A stretch of DNA of 64,000 nt, from NCBI GenBank assembly GCA_022457155.1, contig JAJGOT010000201.1, positions 655,001-719,000 of the forward strand, in the 5' to 3' direction. The DNA comes from Cladopsammia gracilis (lineage: Eukaryota; Cnidaria; Anthozoa; Scleractinia; Dendrophylliidae). Positions 42,999-54,377 of this stretch are shown piece by piece. How positions within the stretch are numbered: the first letter of the stretch is position 1; the number at the start of each line of letters is the position of its first letter. A program made the position numbers and the translations under genes. Under the pieces are notes generated by a model. The model saw nothing but the letters and a program-made list of their open reading frames with translations. It was not told where the DNA came from and did no database searches.

Positions 42999-43605
42999 GT
43001 CCGGAAATCCGTAAGTCTCTGGCACCTCTCAAAGAAACGAGTCGTGTCCCGATCCCTTGTCGTACCTTGTATCCGAAGTGCCATTATATTTCAGCGCTCG
43101 AAGTTGAAACGACCTTGGTGGACAAGACGAGCCGGCGGGAAAATCTGGAATCACTTAGGATCAGAAAAGGGGCAGCGTTGTGAGTTGTGGGCCATTTCTC
43201 ATACCGTGTCGTGGTCGAAATGCCCGATATCCGAAGTGCTTCGAGACTTCTAATATTTCCGTATTTCGTTTGGCGGACATTCCGTTTTCGTTTTCGCCAT
43301 TGATATCCCGACATGCTTTGCGACAGCGGCAGCTAGGTCGGCTTGGCGTGGTCGCGCAGGAGGTTGAAATACAGCTCTGGGCAGCTCAAAGTGAGTTCTT
43401 ACGGCCGGGTGAAATTCAGCAAGGCGGGCAACGACAATGAGCCGGCAGCAGAGGACCGGGAGAGCTTCCTAAAGGAGATGGCGCTAATCTAAGTGTCTGA
43501 CTATTGGTGATAAAAATGAAGCGATTTTGAGGGAATGAACTTGGGGATTTTTTTTTTTTTTGAGTGGGATTTAGCGGTACGGGCCCAAACTTGGCCATCT
43601 GGGGT
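42999..43605. other. No gene recognised; short duplicated block
   Basis: Contains two loose copies of a block with atccgaagtgc (about 43070 and 43230) and a T run at 43549-43561. No gene. Confidence 0.4.
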
Positions 43606-43726
43606 CAGTTGCATAAAACTTAACTTCGGATGTAAATGCTAACGTCTGACGTTAAAATAGTAACTTTGACTGGGCTGAACGCCCAACTGTTAGCTGTTAA
43701 GTCTGGCGTTAAGTTTTATGCAACTG
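43606..43726. mobile_element. 121 bp MITE
   Basis: The ends CAGTTGCATAAAACTTAAC and GTTAAGTTTTATGCAACTG are perfect inverted copies. Confidence 0.7.
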
Positions 43727-44054
43727 GTCACTGAAGTGAAAAATCAGCGTAAACTCGAGAAATTCGGGTAAACCTTGGGATTCATTTTTTCGAGCGGGAT
43801 TCAGCGGGAGACATGCAAAAAAACAACAGAAAAACAACAGAAAAAGATCTGAACAATGTTTTGCAACTAATTTGTACTTCACATGGCAATAAAATGGACA
43901 AATCTGAGCGAGAAAAATTAAAAAAAAACTACCTCAAAAGCAACATTCCGCCATAGGCTGGATATGCCCCAAGCCCTTCAATTGTAAATAAAGATTACCC
44001 CGATAAATTATTTACAGCTGGGCACATTTTGAAACAAGATATCATAAGGATACC

Positions 44055-44057
<3 letters not shown>

Positions 44058-44090
<33 letters not shown>
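44058..44090. repeat. (AAT)n tail of the non-LTR element
   Basis: About eleven AAT units directly after the AATAAA-like end of the element. Confidence 0.85.
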
Positions 44091-44092
<2 letters not shown>

Positions 44093-44344
44093 CTTTATTA
44101 ACGTGTCAGTCAAAATCTAGCAGAGGGGATTCCACACTGCTAATAGGGGACACCTAACTATCTAAAATATAATCCAAAAAAAATACAAAAAACATATCAA
44201 TAAAAATTTGAGACCAAAATCTACTAAGACTAGAATTAGAAACTACCATTGATAACTCACTAACATAAACACCACAAAACTCTAATACATTATCAAAATT
44301 CTAAAAAATCTTGTAATTAAAGATGTAATTAAGAAAATTTAAAA

Positions 44345-45420
44345 TCATGAATTGCAAAGGTAGCAGCCACAACATCCATCCAAGATGTCACTCAAATCAA
44401 GACTTCGTATCCGGGTCTTAAACTGCGTAAGACTGGTAGCCGATCTGTCTGTGCTTGATATCTTACTCCAGAGCCTTGGACCTAAGTATAGGATTGAGTG
44501 TTTTCCGTACATAACTGTGTTAAAACTAGATTGATAAAAATCTTTCTGCCGTAAATTGTAAGTATGGCTATTAGTCAGAAACATGTCGCAAATAGTCCGC
44601 GGACACAAATTAATATGTTTAACCTTATACATTAAAATACATATGTCCTGTAGTCTCCTATTGTACAACGTTGGCAACTTTGCTTTAACTAACAGCTGTT
44701 AATAGCTAGACTGCTTGTCTTTAAATACAGCTCGCAGTCCACGCTCCTGTACTCTCTCTCGTCTACGGGTGTCGGAGGCTCTACAAAAATGCCACACTAA
44801 GTGACAATATGTTAGATGAGGGAGAATAGCTGCCTTGAAGAGATTTAATTTGGCCTCAGTTGTTATGAGATTCCTCAGCCTCATTATCACACCTATTTTC
44901 TGACTATAGCTTTCTTACAAACATTACTAATATGCAAATTAAAATTAAGACCACAATCAATAGTTACACCTAGCAGCTCTAAGTTATCCGACTCCATTAT
45001 ATCTTTACCATTGACAGTTATGCTTGTTTTGTCACCATAGTTCACACTTTTGTTCCGAATGTTCATCGTTTGATATTTTTCAGGTTTCCCTGAAGAAGAT
45101 TTGAATCGTACCAATTAGTTGCCAAAGTGGCACTCTCTTGAAGTTTCGCGACTACAATACATAAAAAATGTCTTTACCTTTCACATAGATCTGGTGATCG
45201 TCCGCGTACATTGATAATCCAAAATCTACGTTATATGAAAGATCATTCTGAAATATATTCCACAATAGCGGTCCTAACACCGATCCCTGAGGGAAGCCTC
45301 GTTCCAGGTTTCTCCATGAGCTAGTTACCGATCCAATGCGCACTCTCCCCAAGCGACTGCATAAGTAGCTGCACAACAAATCCAGTGCTCTGTCTTGGAA
45401 ACCTTAGGCTTTTAACTTAC
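44345..45420 (-). pseudogene. Reverse transcriptase and C-terminal part
   Basis: Contains FPQGSVLGPLLWNIFQNDLS and SMYADDHQIYV, with the YADD catalytic box, preceded by LDLLCSYLCSRLG. Further on come TKTSITVNGKDI, LFKAAILPHLTYCHLVWHFC and, in the C-terminal part, TLYNRRLQDICILMYKVKH and GPRLWSKISS. The frames are shifted between blocks at about 45150, 44893 and 44690. Confidence 0.8.
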
Positions 45421-45808
45421 ATAGCATAAGAGGTGGATGTAAGCTGTCAAATGCTTTGGACATGTCTGTTGATAATATTCCCACTGACAGACGATTGTCC
45501 CTAGCCAGTTTTCAATCTTCCACAAGGCCAATCAGGTTGATGTTTCACAACTATTGTGCTTTCGGTAAGCTGTGAGACTATCACCAAGGCGATCATCATA
45601 CTTTGTTGTTATTTGGTTGCCCAATAAGCGTTCAAACACTTTGTTTACACATGACAGCACAATTACTGGTCTATAATTCTCCTTAACGTGCTTGTCATCT
45701 TTTTTATAGACTAGTGTCCAGTCCCCTTTCTTCCAATCATGTGGCCACTGGCCCCTTTTGATGCACGAGTTGTAAAGAGTGGTAGAGATATTTTCTCGGC
45801 TCTGGCCT

Positions 45809-46553
45809 TCAGGATTTTAGCAGAAATACAGCTTTATTTACGTCAAGAGACTCCAGCACGCTTTTCACTTGCGTCGGATTTATTTCCTGGAAGTCAAACG
45901 TTTCACACCCCCTCGATTTCTCTTTTATTAACTGCACACTTGGATGATCACTAAAGTCATTCAAATTCCACAGTTCTGCATCTGTTCCTCCAATACCATC
46001 GGCAATAGTGGCAAAATGGTCTGCCAATGTCTCTGTGATTTTAATTTGATCCTTAATAATATCTCCTTCGATGTTTAATTCAATGTCTGAATTGCACTTG
46101 ATGCCTTTGTCGCTAAGGAATGGCTTGAAAGTTCTTAGATCTTCAGATTTTGTCTTCCAATACTCTTTGATCGCCAATCTTCTTTGCTTCGTAGCTTCAT
46201 TTCTGCATTTCCGTTTGCACTAACAGTTCGCAGCTGTTTTATTTTGTCGGTACTTTGCCTCAGCTTTCCGTTTCGCTCGTATGGCGTTTTTCCATTTTGT
46301 TGTCATAAACGGGACGTCATGGTCCCTTTAAATACCCGCATTGTTTTAACTGGCGCGTGCTCGTCAACAATGTTCTTCATCAATGTATTCCAGTAAAACA
46401 ATTGATCTTCTACATCCTCAAAAATCTCGCCGACATGCCAGGGAGCTAGAGATAAATCTTGATTAAAAGTCTCAGCAATGAAATTTTTAAAGCTGCTTGG
46501 GCTTGTTTGATTTTATCCTGCCCCGAACTATTCCGAAAATAAAGCGTGATCAC
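45809..46553 (-). pseudogene. Linker between endonuclease and reverse transcriptase
   Basis: SDHALF.E at the insertion site leads into FNQDLSLAPWHVGEIFEDVE, NTLMKNIVDEHAPVK, then KEYWKTKSEDLRTFKPFLSD and ETLADHFATIADGI. The order is as in CR1-type elements. Interrupted by stops near 46305 and 46530. Confidence 0.75.
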
Positions 46554-47293
46554 TTAAGGTGGCTCCAAGTATTTTTTTTTTGCGCCACCCTTCCATTTTT
46601 GAATGCGCTTATACTAAATCTTGCTTTAGCTCAATGAATCTGAATTTGATACCAGAAGCTAGGCTTGGATGATAGTTTTGGACGATGCTTTTTTTATGCT
46701 AATCAGCGTTTCCATAGAAACGGTAAACAAACATGGCGAAAAACAGTTTTTCCTAAATATCTTTCGATTTTGGGGCTACCCGCGACAAGCGAATAAATGC
46801 GCTATAATCTACACATCGTTGCACACAAAATGAGAAAATTTCAAACAAATTAAACTGTTCGATTTTATATAAATCGTTAAAACATCTTTTAACATGTGTT
46901 TTTCATGTTTGAAATATAAGCGGACAAAACATTCCATAGGTCTCACAAATTGCCACAGAAAGTTTCCTTAGACTTAAAATATTACTCCCTGCAAATAGCT
47001 CTGACTAACTCTTCGGCAAAAAAGAGATCGAGCTTTTCATTCAAATGCAATTTTGCTTGACGTTTTCACTCTTTTAAAGTTTCAAGCGCATTTGCTTCTA
47101 TTTAAAAACGAACAAATGAAAATGTTTGAAATCTTCCCAGTAGCTTTTTTAATATATAGGCAATAAAATTTCCAAGCTTCAGTCCAATTGATTCAGAGGA
47201 ACATCTCCGGCAAAAGAACCGTTGAAATTCGAGTACGAAAGTAGCGACCTCGGGATTGAAATCCAGTACAACGAGCGTGACATCGCATGTTTA

Positions 47294-47593
47294 GGGATGG
47301 ACCATTAGAAAAGTGATGGGGGGGGGGGGGGGGGGGTAGGAACTTTGGGAGAGGCAAGAAATTTTTTTTTGTCCACCTAAGGTGGAAATCTTTTTTTTTT
47401 TCACTCGATGGCTGGAATATTTTTTTTTTTAATAGTTTATTTTTTAATTGTCCTTGGGCAGATTTTTTTTTTTTTGCGATAATGCGTGGGAATATTTTTT
47501 TTTCTTAATAATTTACTGGGGAAATTTTTTTTTTTTTGCTTTTGCCCCCCCCCCCTCCCCCCCCCCCCCATCACTTTTCTAATGGTCCATCCC
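47294..47593. mobile_element. 300 bp MITE with poly-G/poly-C interior (TTA duplication)
   Basis: Ends GGGATGGACCATTAGAAAAG and their inverse, flanked by TTA at 47291-47293 and 47594-47596. The opposite arm (about 49255-49275) reads straight through with one TTA, so it is the empty site. The interior has a G run of about 18 near the left end, a C run near the right, and T runs between. Confidence 0.8.
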
Positions 47594-48199
47594 TTATTTC
47601 ACACACGCTCGGTGACAAATTCCTCTATGCACGCTCGCATAGATTTGAATGTTTCGCTATTGTAATTAGGGCCTGGTCGCACCACAGTCAAAAACAAAAC
47701 TTAGTCCGTGCAAAATGACATAAAAACAAAAACATCCACAAAAAAAAAAAATGTCCCGCCGGAGCGGTTTCTTTTGTTTTCCGCGAGTTTTGCAGGGGCT
47801 AATTTTTGTGTTTGACTGTAGTGCGACCAGGCCCTAATTACAATATCGAAACATTCAAATCTATGCAAGCGTGCATAGAGGAATTTGTCACCTGAAATAA
47901 TTCCTCTATGCACGCTTGCATAGATTTGAATGTTTCGATATTGTATTAAAGGGGTGGACCATTAGAAATCCTGGGAGGGGGGTCAAAAATTTTTCAGTGT
48001 ATGAATTTTTTTTTTCGGCCTGAGTTTCCTGCAGGATTTTTTTTTGGGAGGTGCAAGCCTGCAGGGTTTTTTTTTCTCAGATCTTCTTTATAAATGCGTG
48101 CAAGCTCCATTTTTTTTATACTTGGCCCAATCCATTTTTGGTATTAAACGCTGGAGAGTAGATTTAAGTCAGACTGTCGAACCTTTGCATAAAAAATGG

Positions 48200-48330
48200 G
48201 GAGAATAAGAATTGAGATGGAGTGGTCGAGCGCCGAAGGCGCGAGCCGCTAGGGGGGTCTGGGGCATTCCCAACCAGAAAATTTTGAAATCTTGATGCTC
48301 TGAAACTCCATTTCTAGTGTTCTGAGACAA
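48200..48330 (+). repeat. Probable dispersed repeat block
   Basis: GC-rich island with gcgccgaaggcgcgagccgc and gggggtctggggcatt in the T-rich interior. It looks like a common interspersed repeat (recalled, not searched). Confidence 0.35.
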
Positions 48331-48887
48331 CAATTTCTGTCAAAAATGTTTGGCAAATTGATGTGGCTTCTCGTCGCTTTGCGTCTCTTTGTGTGGCTCC
48401 ACATACAAGTACTTGATTTCATTTTATATTTCTTGCTGTTTCTTTAGTTTATCTGGATATCAGAGTTAAGTATACGCAATTTCGTCTTTTTGTATAGTAC
48501 ATGTGTAAGTATTATGAGAATTTGACGAAAATGACAGAACAGATGCCAAAATCGGGATTTTTCCTATCCCGATCACATATTGGTCGGGATTTGGGATTTT
48601 CAAGCAAAATCGGGGTAATCTCGACGAAATCGGGACGGTTGGACAATCCTTAATGTATTTAAAAAAATACTAGCGTGTAGTAGAGCAGGTTACATATTTC
48701 ATGATGTTTACAGTGTTTTCAAATATGTACATAAACAATGTTTTGGTTATATTAAGATATCGGTACATGTACCAGATAGACCTTTGAGGCAGGTAATTTT
48801 TGACAGCATTTGACTCAACCTGAAGTTGCTTTTTGATGAATTTTACTACCAGAGAACATGTCATACTCTCATATGTTCCAGTTTAAA

Positions 48888-48888
48888 A

Positions 48889-48919
<31 letters not shown>

Positions 48920-48922
48920 ATA
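48888..48922. repeat. (TAAA)n microsatellite
   Basis: About nine AAAT units. Confidence 0.85.
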
Positions 48923-49895
48923 TACATATAGCCAGTTAGCTTGCAGGATTTTATTTTTTATGGTCAACTGCTTGCAGGAATTTTTTTTGAGACAATTTTC
49001 CTTTGCAGGATTTTTTTTTCGGTAATTGTCCCCCCCCCCCCCCCCCCCCCCACAAAAATTAGCCCTTGCAAAACTCGCGGAAAACAAAAGAAAACCGCTC
49101 CGGCGGGACACTGTTTTTTTGTGGATGTTTTTGTTTTTATGTCATTTTGCACTGACTAATTTTTTTTTGACTGTGGTGCGACCAGGCCCTAATTACAATA
49201 TCAAAAAATTTCAAATCTATGCAAGCGTGCATAGAGGAATTTGTCACCGAGCGTGTGTGAAATAAACATGCGATGTCACGCTCGTTGTACTGGATTTTCA
49301 TCCCGAGGTCGCTGCTTTCGTACTCGAACTTCAACGGTTCTTTTGCCGGGGATGTTCCTCTGAATCAATTGGACTGAAGCTTGGAAATATTATTGCCTAT
49401 ATATTAAAAAAGCTACTGGGAAGATTTCAAGCATTTTCATTTGTTCGTTTTTAAATTAGACGCAAATGGGCTTGAAACTTTAAAAGAGTGAAAACGTCAA
49501 GCAAAATTGCATTTGAATGAAAAGCTCGATCTCTTTTTTGCCGAAGAGTTAGTCAGAGCTATTTGCAGGGAGTAATATTTTAAGTCTAAGGAAACTTTCT
49601 GTGGCAATTTAATGATAATTTGTGAGACCTATGGAATGTTTTGACCGCTTATATTTCAAACATGAAAAACACATGTTAAAAAATGTTTTAACGATTTATT
49701 CAAAATCGAACAGTTTAATTTGTTTGAAATTTTCTCATTTTGTGTGCAACGATGTGTAGATTATAGCGCATTTATTCGCTTGTCGCGGGTAGCCCCAAAA
49801 TCGAAAGATATTTAGGAAAAACTGTTTTTCGCCATGTTTGTTTACCGTTTCTATGGAAACGCTGACTAGCATAAAAAGAGCATCGTCCAAAACTA

Positions 49896-50458
49896 TCATC
49901 CAAGCCTAGCATCTGGTATCAAATTCAGATTCATTGAGCTAAAGCAAGATTTAGTATAAGCGCATTCAAAAATGGAAGGGTGGCGCAAAAAAAAAATTAC
50001 TTTGAGCCACCTTAAAGCAGGATAGTATAAATTCCCGCTCTGCTTTAACAATTCAGGCCTATTTGTCAACAAAACATCAATGAGACTATGACTTGTTATT
50101 GTTCCACGACGTTCCACTCTGGTAGGTTTTGAGATAAGGCATGTGAAACACTGTTTAATTTCGAGATCCAGTAGTAATTTGCCCTCATGCTTGTCCGGTT
50201 TTAATCTGTCCAGGTTCAGATCACCTATTACCACTACGGAGTTACTTTGGAGACTGAGCTCGTTCTCAAGTAATAGCTGGTAGTCACCGCATAGATTTCT
50301 CGGCGGGCGATAAATTCCAATAATTACCATATTACGAGCATCCGTCTTAATTTCCAATGCAATTAATTCCAGCGTCTTGTAGTTCTCAGTGGGCTTAAGT
50401 CTTTTCTTGGCCAGTGAAGATGATACTAAAGCCATGATGCCTCCGCCACCTTTTTTAT
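49896..50458 (-). pseudogene. Apurinic-type endonuclease domain of the non-LTR element
   Basis: GGGGIMALVSSSLAKKRLKP, then NMVIIGIYRPPRN, VVVIGDLNLDRLKP and HSLIDVLLTNRPEL: the IYRPP, GDLN and S.iDv.lt boxes of the endonuclease/exonuclease/phosphatase fold. In live elements it nicks target DNA to prime reverse transcription. The N-terminal third is missing. The domain is interrupted just before its final SDH by the TTAA element. Confidence 0.85.
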
Positions 50459-51300
50459 CTTGTTAAAGCGCATGCGCGCAAACGAGATATAGGAGTCACT
50501 AGAAAAAAGGGACAAAAGTTGTTAACAAATTTTTGTGGACTTTTGTCCGGTGGATAAGTTCTTTCTTCTTTATAGAAGCTATATTAGGGCATTGAGGATA
50601 TGGTTGGTTAAACCGGTTAGGATTTCAAGAAGGGCGTCACATACTGTTCCTAAAATTTTTGGGGAGCACCCCCGGACCTATTGTTAATTTCCCTTGGGTA
50701 TCGGGATGTCAAAACTTGTCGTGAACTTGTCATATCTCACATTACGTTACCGCAAAGGTATTAATTTCTTCTTAAGTTTCGATATCTCACGTTACCTATC
50801 AGTTTCATTCATTTGTCATAAAGCCATTAAAGCTGCTTTGGAAGGGTAAAAATAGGTCAAAAGCGGGTTTTTTTGACAAACGCAGTTTGAGAATTTCACG
50901 GTATATTTTTACGAATGGAGACGTTTTAAGAAAGTTAAATGGGACGGAAAAGTTTGTGTTTTAATATCAGCGATATGGCAGAGCAAAATTGCGTTTGTTC
51001 TATTTTGAATCATTGCTATTACGGTTTGATTATGCAATAGTATGGGAAAGACGTCATAGTTTTGTTGATTTAGCTACCGCGCACAAGGATATTTTGCGGA
51101 TTGTCCGACTGAATTTGTTTTGCGGGAGGATATTTTTGCGGGTCGCGGAGAGAGCTGAAATTTGCTGGAAGGAAATGCTTGCGGATTTCTGGTCCTGAGT
51201 ATAAATAAAATCCAAGGCATCGGTATTAAACTGCAATTAAACGTGACATCACCTATTTATACTTTACAATCTGTCGAATCTCCCAAACGTGTTGAATAAA
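50459..51300. other. No gene recognised
   Basis: Spacer between two retroelement remains. No supported exon or repeat pair. Confidence 0.45.
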
Positions 51301-51307
51301 TTGGATA

Positions 51308-51795
51308 TTACATTTCGTTATTACAAAAAAATTGACATTCGAAGAGTGTGAGGTCACCTTCGCATTTCTCCTGGTCTTCAGATGCCAGAGTTTTATCCAG
51401 TTGGTCGAAAAGCCAGCCTTGGCTAGATAAATAAACTTGTTCAGCCGAATGGAGGTTACGATAAAAATCGCGACGAAGAATATTTTTATCGGAAGTCACG
51501 GTTGAATTGTTGGCACGTAACTCTGAAATTGAGTCGCGTGTTTGTCGCTGATTTTCAAGCTGGTAGAAATACTTGGTCGGTTTTCCCCCAGCTCTATCCA
51601 CTGTTTTTTAACTGCGAGTGATGGCGTTTTTAGGAGATCTTTGATCTCCGCCAAACGCGTGTGATCATCTGTTGTATTTAAATTTACCACGAGACAGGAT
51701 GTTGCCAAACTCGCTTTAAAGATTAAATTTCTCACGCTTACGCTCACGGCATCGGTAGTAGGAGGTGGCCGGCAGTTTCTGGAGAAGGGTCGCAC
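51308..51795 (-). pseudogene. ORF2 fragment of a Tx1-like non-LTR element
   Basis: AVSVSVRNLIFKASLATSCL, AEIKDLLKTPSLAVKKQWIE, then after a frame change GGKPTKYFYQLENQRQTRDS and SEDQEKCEGDLTLFEC. The G.kPTkYFyqLEnqr and EGdLTlfEC blocks mark the region just before the reverse transcriptase in L1/Tx1-type ORF2. The endonuclease before it and the polymerase after it are absent. Confidence 0.65.
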
Positions 51796-51842
51796 GGAGG
51801 TTCATTTTTTTGTTTTGTAGTGCAAATTAGGGCCTTTGTTAT

Positions 51843-52682
51843 TTAAACCTCACTGGGATTACAAAATTTAAATAAGAAAGGAAAAACGAAATGAGTTCTG
51901 GTAGTTGTAGTCAAATGACGCTTTCGTGCAAATGGCCTATTGTGGTTACAGGGGGAGTGTCGTTGCTGGTTGCTGTAGTGGGGGCCGGGGGCCTCTGGTG
52001 CCCCCCCTCCGGGCGCTGGAGCCTCGCGGTTCGCCTTGCGGCGTTTCGCCTTCGGGGAGTCTTTAACAACGTGCTCGGAAGACTGGCACCGGTAGCATAG
52101 TGGCTGGCCCGTGTACTTAAAAAATAACTCGAGCCCTTGAGAGACTAATTTGCGTGGCACTGCCCTTTGTAAACGTGTGAATTCTACGACACGGATGCCG
52201 TTCTCGATGTGCTTGTAGCCCGTGGCTTTGAAGCAAAGCCGGCGGACTGCTCGCGCTTTGAGGTCGCCGTATTGTTCCACGAGTTGTAGCAGGTTTTCAT
52301 CGGGGAATTCAACGGGAACGAAGCATGACACGTGTAGTGCTTTTTGCCCTAAAAGGCGTAAAGGGATAACGCGGCTTTCGCAGTCAAAGCCCGATGCCGC
52401 CAACCGCGTGGCCGATTCTGTAGATCGGAGGGTGATGTCGAAGCACTTTCCCCCGTAGAATGGTACAATCCCAACGATTTCTTCCTTAAAGTTCGGTAAC
52501 GACTGCGCTATACTGAGCGAGTCAAGATCCAGGTTTTCCTCCGCTATCAAGCGGACAGTAAGTTCTAGTGTGGGCGAACGGCTGGTGTGCGGGACGCGCG
52601 GCCATCTCCACGTAACGCGAGGGCGAGAAAACTCGCGAGACCAAAACCAAAACCACAAAATTGAAAAGCACGCACTCACCAA
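51843..52682 (-). pseudogene. ORF1 (nucleic-acid-binding protein) of a Tx1-like non-LTR element
   Basis: An open frame of about 280 codons. Its N-terminal part is probably outside the protein: RPTLELTVRLI-like sequence begins the conserved part. RRLCFKATGYKHIENGIRVV and RAVPRKLVSQGLELFFKYTG follow, then a zinc-knuckle-like CYRCQSSEHVVKD whose last cysteine is lost. This order fits ORF1 of Tx1-like elements. ORF2 pieces follow within 50 bp, so the endonuclease has been deleted. Confidence 0.65.
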
Positions 52683-52888
52683 AGCGAAGACAGATGGTTA
52701 CCAGACGCTTTCTTGCTTGTGGTGAAAAAACGGCACCAAATCTTGTGAAAAAAAGCTCTCCTTAGTCATCGAAGTTGAGGACTATTCTGGCTTTTGGTCT
52801 TGAAAAAGTGGAGCACGGATGAGAACAGATCCCCCAATGCTGTACAGAGAAGTTGTTAGCAGAGGGGCACGGGTTCCCCTCCTTTTGC

Positions 52889-52890
<2 letters not shown>

Positions 52891-52975
<85 letters not shown>
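52891..52975. repeat. (TAA)n microsatellite
   Basis: About 28 units. Confidence 0.95.
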
Positions 52976-53022
52976 GAATGAATGAATACAAACGTCTTTT
53001 ATAAATTTTTCCTCACGGCTTT

Positions 53023-53827
53023 CTAACACTCACTACATGGATATTTTGGCGAAGGTTTCGTCTTTCTAGGGCCAGGGTTTACCTGGACATCACCACATAC
53101 CAGGGCATCTCTCACCAGGTTAAAACTGCTTGTTCCCTTGACATAGTATTGTACCCGGGATGTCAAGAAGCGCTTCGCTCGAGACATAACACTGATCAGA
53201 TTTGTGTCAGCAAATGGCATTCTGGTTGAAGTCCGTAACTTAGATGGTAAAGCAGCAGCCTGAATAGCTCCTTGATCGTTGTGTAACCGCATTTGAGCTT
53301 TTTCGCGTATTACAAATGCACTTGTTAACAAGAAGACCAAAAGTTTAAGCGAGCTCGGCACCGGGGGGGGGGGGGGGGGGGGGGGGGGTACTCAACAAAG
53401 TTTTGTACGGGGATGCTCCGCCCCGAGGTCCAAACCCTTACCCTTTCATATACCGTTTTTGACAGAAAAGGTACTCCTTTCATATACCTTTCATTGAAAA
53501 TGGCACCCCTTTTCTCATACCTTTCATCGAAAATGGTACCCTAGCCTTAAAGTGCGTCTGTTTGATCTATTTTGAAAGGCGCTTTTTATAATACTTAAAT
53601 GGCAGTTTTCCCTACCTTTTTTTATGCTTCAACGACGTGTTTTCGCTACCCTTTCCTATTCTTCGTGAAATCCCCACCCTTTCATATACTTCAACTCGTA
53701 AAATCCCGACCCTTTCATATACCTCCAGCCTCAAAAAGGTACCCCTTTCGGGCGGAGCATCCCCGTATGGCCCATTATAGGGCCCCCCCCCCGGGGGGGG
53801 GCTCGGCAAGGTGTGACCGGCCGCCAT
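53023..53827 (-). pseudogene. Non-LTR element first ORF start with a 2A-like peptide, split by a MITE
   Basis: The ATG at 53827-53825 begins MAAGHTLP. After the MITE the frame continues PSSLKLLVFLLTSAFVIREK, to MSRAKRFLTSRVQYYVKGTS, CGDVQVNPGP and KYPCSEC, then stops. GDVxxNPGP is the ribosome-skipping 2A-like signature. It occurs at the N-terminus of ORFs of some CR1-like elements in marine invertebrates and is followed there by a PHD-type C..C finger, whose first pair (CSEC) is visible. The hydrophobic LLVFLLTSAFV preceding it could act as a signal sequence. Confidence 0.65.
53361..53800. mobile_element. 440 bp MITE with 8 bp duplication GCTCGGCA
   Basis: GCTCGGCA occurs at 53353-53360 and 53801-53808. 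The ends are G/C runs, then tacggggatgctccgcccc with its inverse gggcggagcatccccgtat. The interior is made of short ACCCTTTCATATAC-like repeats. The 8 bp duplication suggests a hAT-type helper. Removing it and one duplication restores the reading frame of the host ORF. Confidence 0.75.
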
Positions 53828-54377
53828 ATGTTGCTCATGTTCAAAGAATGAAAACTGCTTCTAAGGATGTGCCATTGAGTTTACGAAGTCCTCATTCATT
53901 TTAAAAGCAAATTGTCGCAAATTACATTACAGCTGTATATCTACTGAAAATGTCCGTTTGGTTAAACCGCGGGTTTTTTTTATCGCTTTCCGCTCTTGCC
54001 ACAAAGTATATTATCGGTGCTTGCGTTGCTGAGTGACACACCAAAACCACATTTCAACTCCTAAAAAGTTCGACGAGCACCCGCCTTGATGCACTTTTCT
54101 CAACATGTGCTCCACTACAGTGTAGAATAGAATATTCACAGATGGAAAAAGTGATTTATAAAGTGATTTTATTACAAGGGCTACAAGTAAAAAATACTTT
54201 TAATCTTATGTACATCGGTATTTCTTAGCTAATTATAGTGGTTTCTATTCCTTTTTCTTTACTGCCGGAAAAAGGATTTTTTTTTAGACTTTTTTTTTAC
54301 CTCGTTGCGATGAAAGTAACTAAACATTAAGAAACTTGCTTTCTTTTCTTATGGCGTATTTCGGCATTCTTTTCCAG
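53828..54377. other. No gene recognised
   Basis: 5' flank of the retroelement remnant. No supported feature. Confidence 0.4.

Larger units (their letters stand above)
46558..50011. mobile_element. 3,454 bp TTAA-flanked element with long inverted arms
   Basis: Ends GGTGGCTCcAAGTA and (inverted) GGTGGCTCaAAGTAA, flanked by TTAA at 46554-46557 and 50012-50015. The arms (about 46558-47290 continuing 47597-47720, and about 49060-50011) are inverted copies over more than 700 bp. The left arm is interrupted by a MITE. The interior (47900-49050) is low-complexity with T runs and a (TAAA)n repeat. No transposase. Kolobok- or piggyBac-type mobilisation is inferred from TTAA. Confidence 0.8.
44055..50458 (-). 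mobile_element. Non-LTR retrotransposon (CR1/Jockey-type), 5' truncated, split by a 3.45 kb insertion
   Basis: On the minus strand from 50458: endonuclease, then the insertion (46558-50011), then linker, reverse transcriptase and C-terminal domain. The 3' end reads aataaagtca followed by a (TTA/ATT)n tail at about 44058-44090, a typical microsatellite tail. At the 5' side sequence starts mid-domain at GGGG-IMAL, so it is truncated. Removing the insertion makes the frame run PAL-SDHALF, joining the family's usual SDH motif. It carries several stops, for example a TAA in the SKAFDSLH..KLKA region at about 45405. Confidence 0.8.

Noticed and set aside
52782..52991. Poly-tyrosine frame.
   Set aside because: Translation of a (TAA)n microsatellite.
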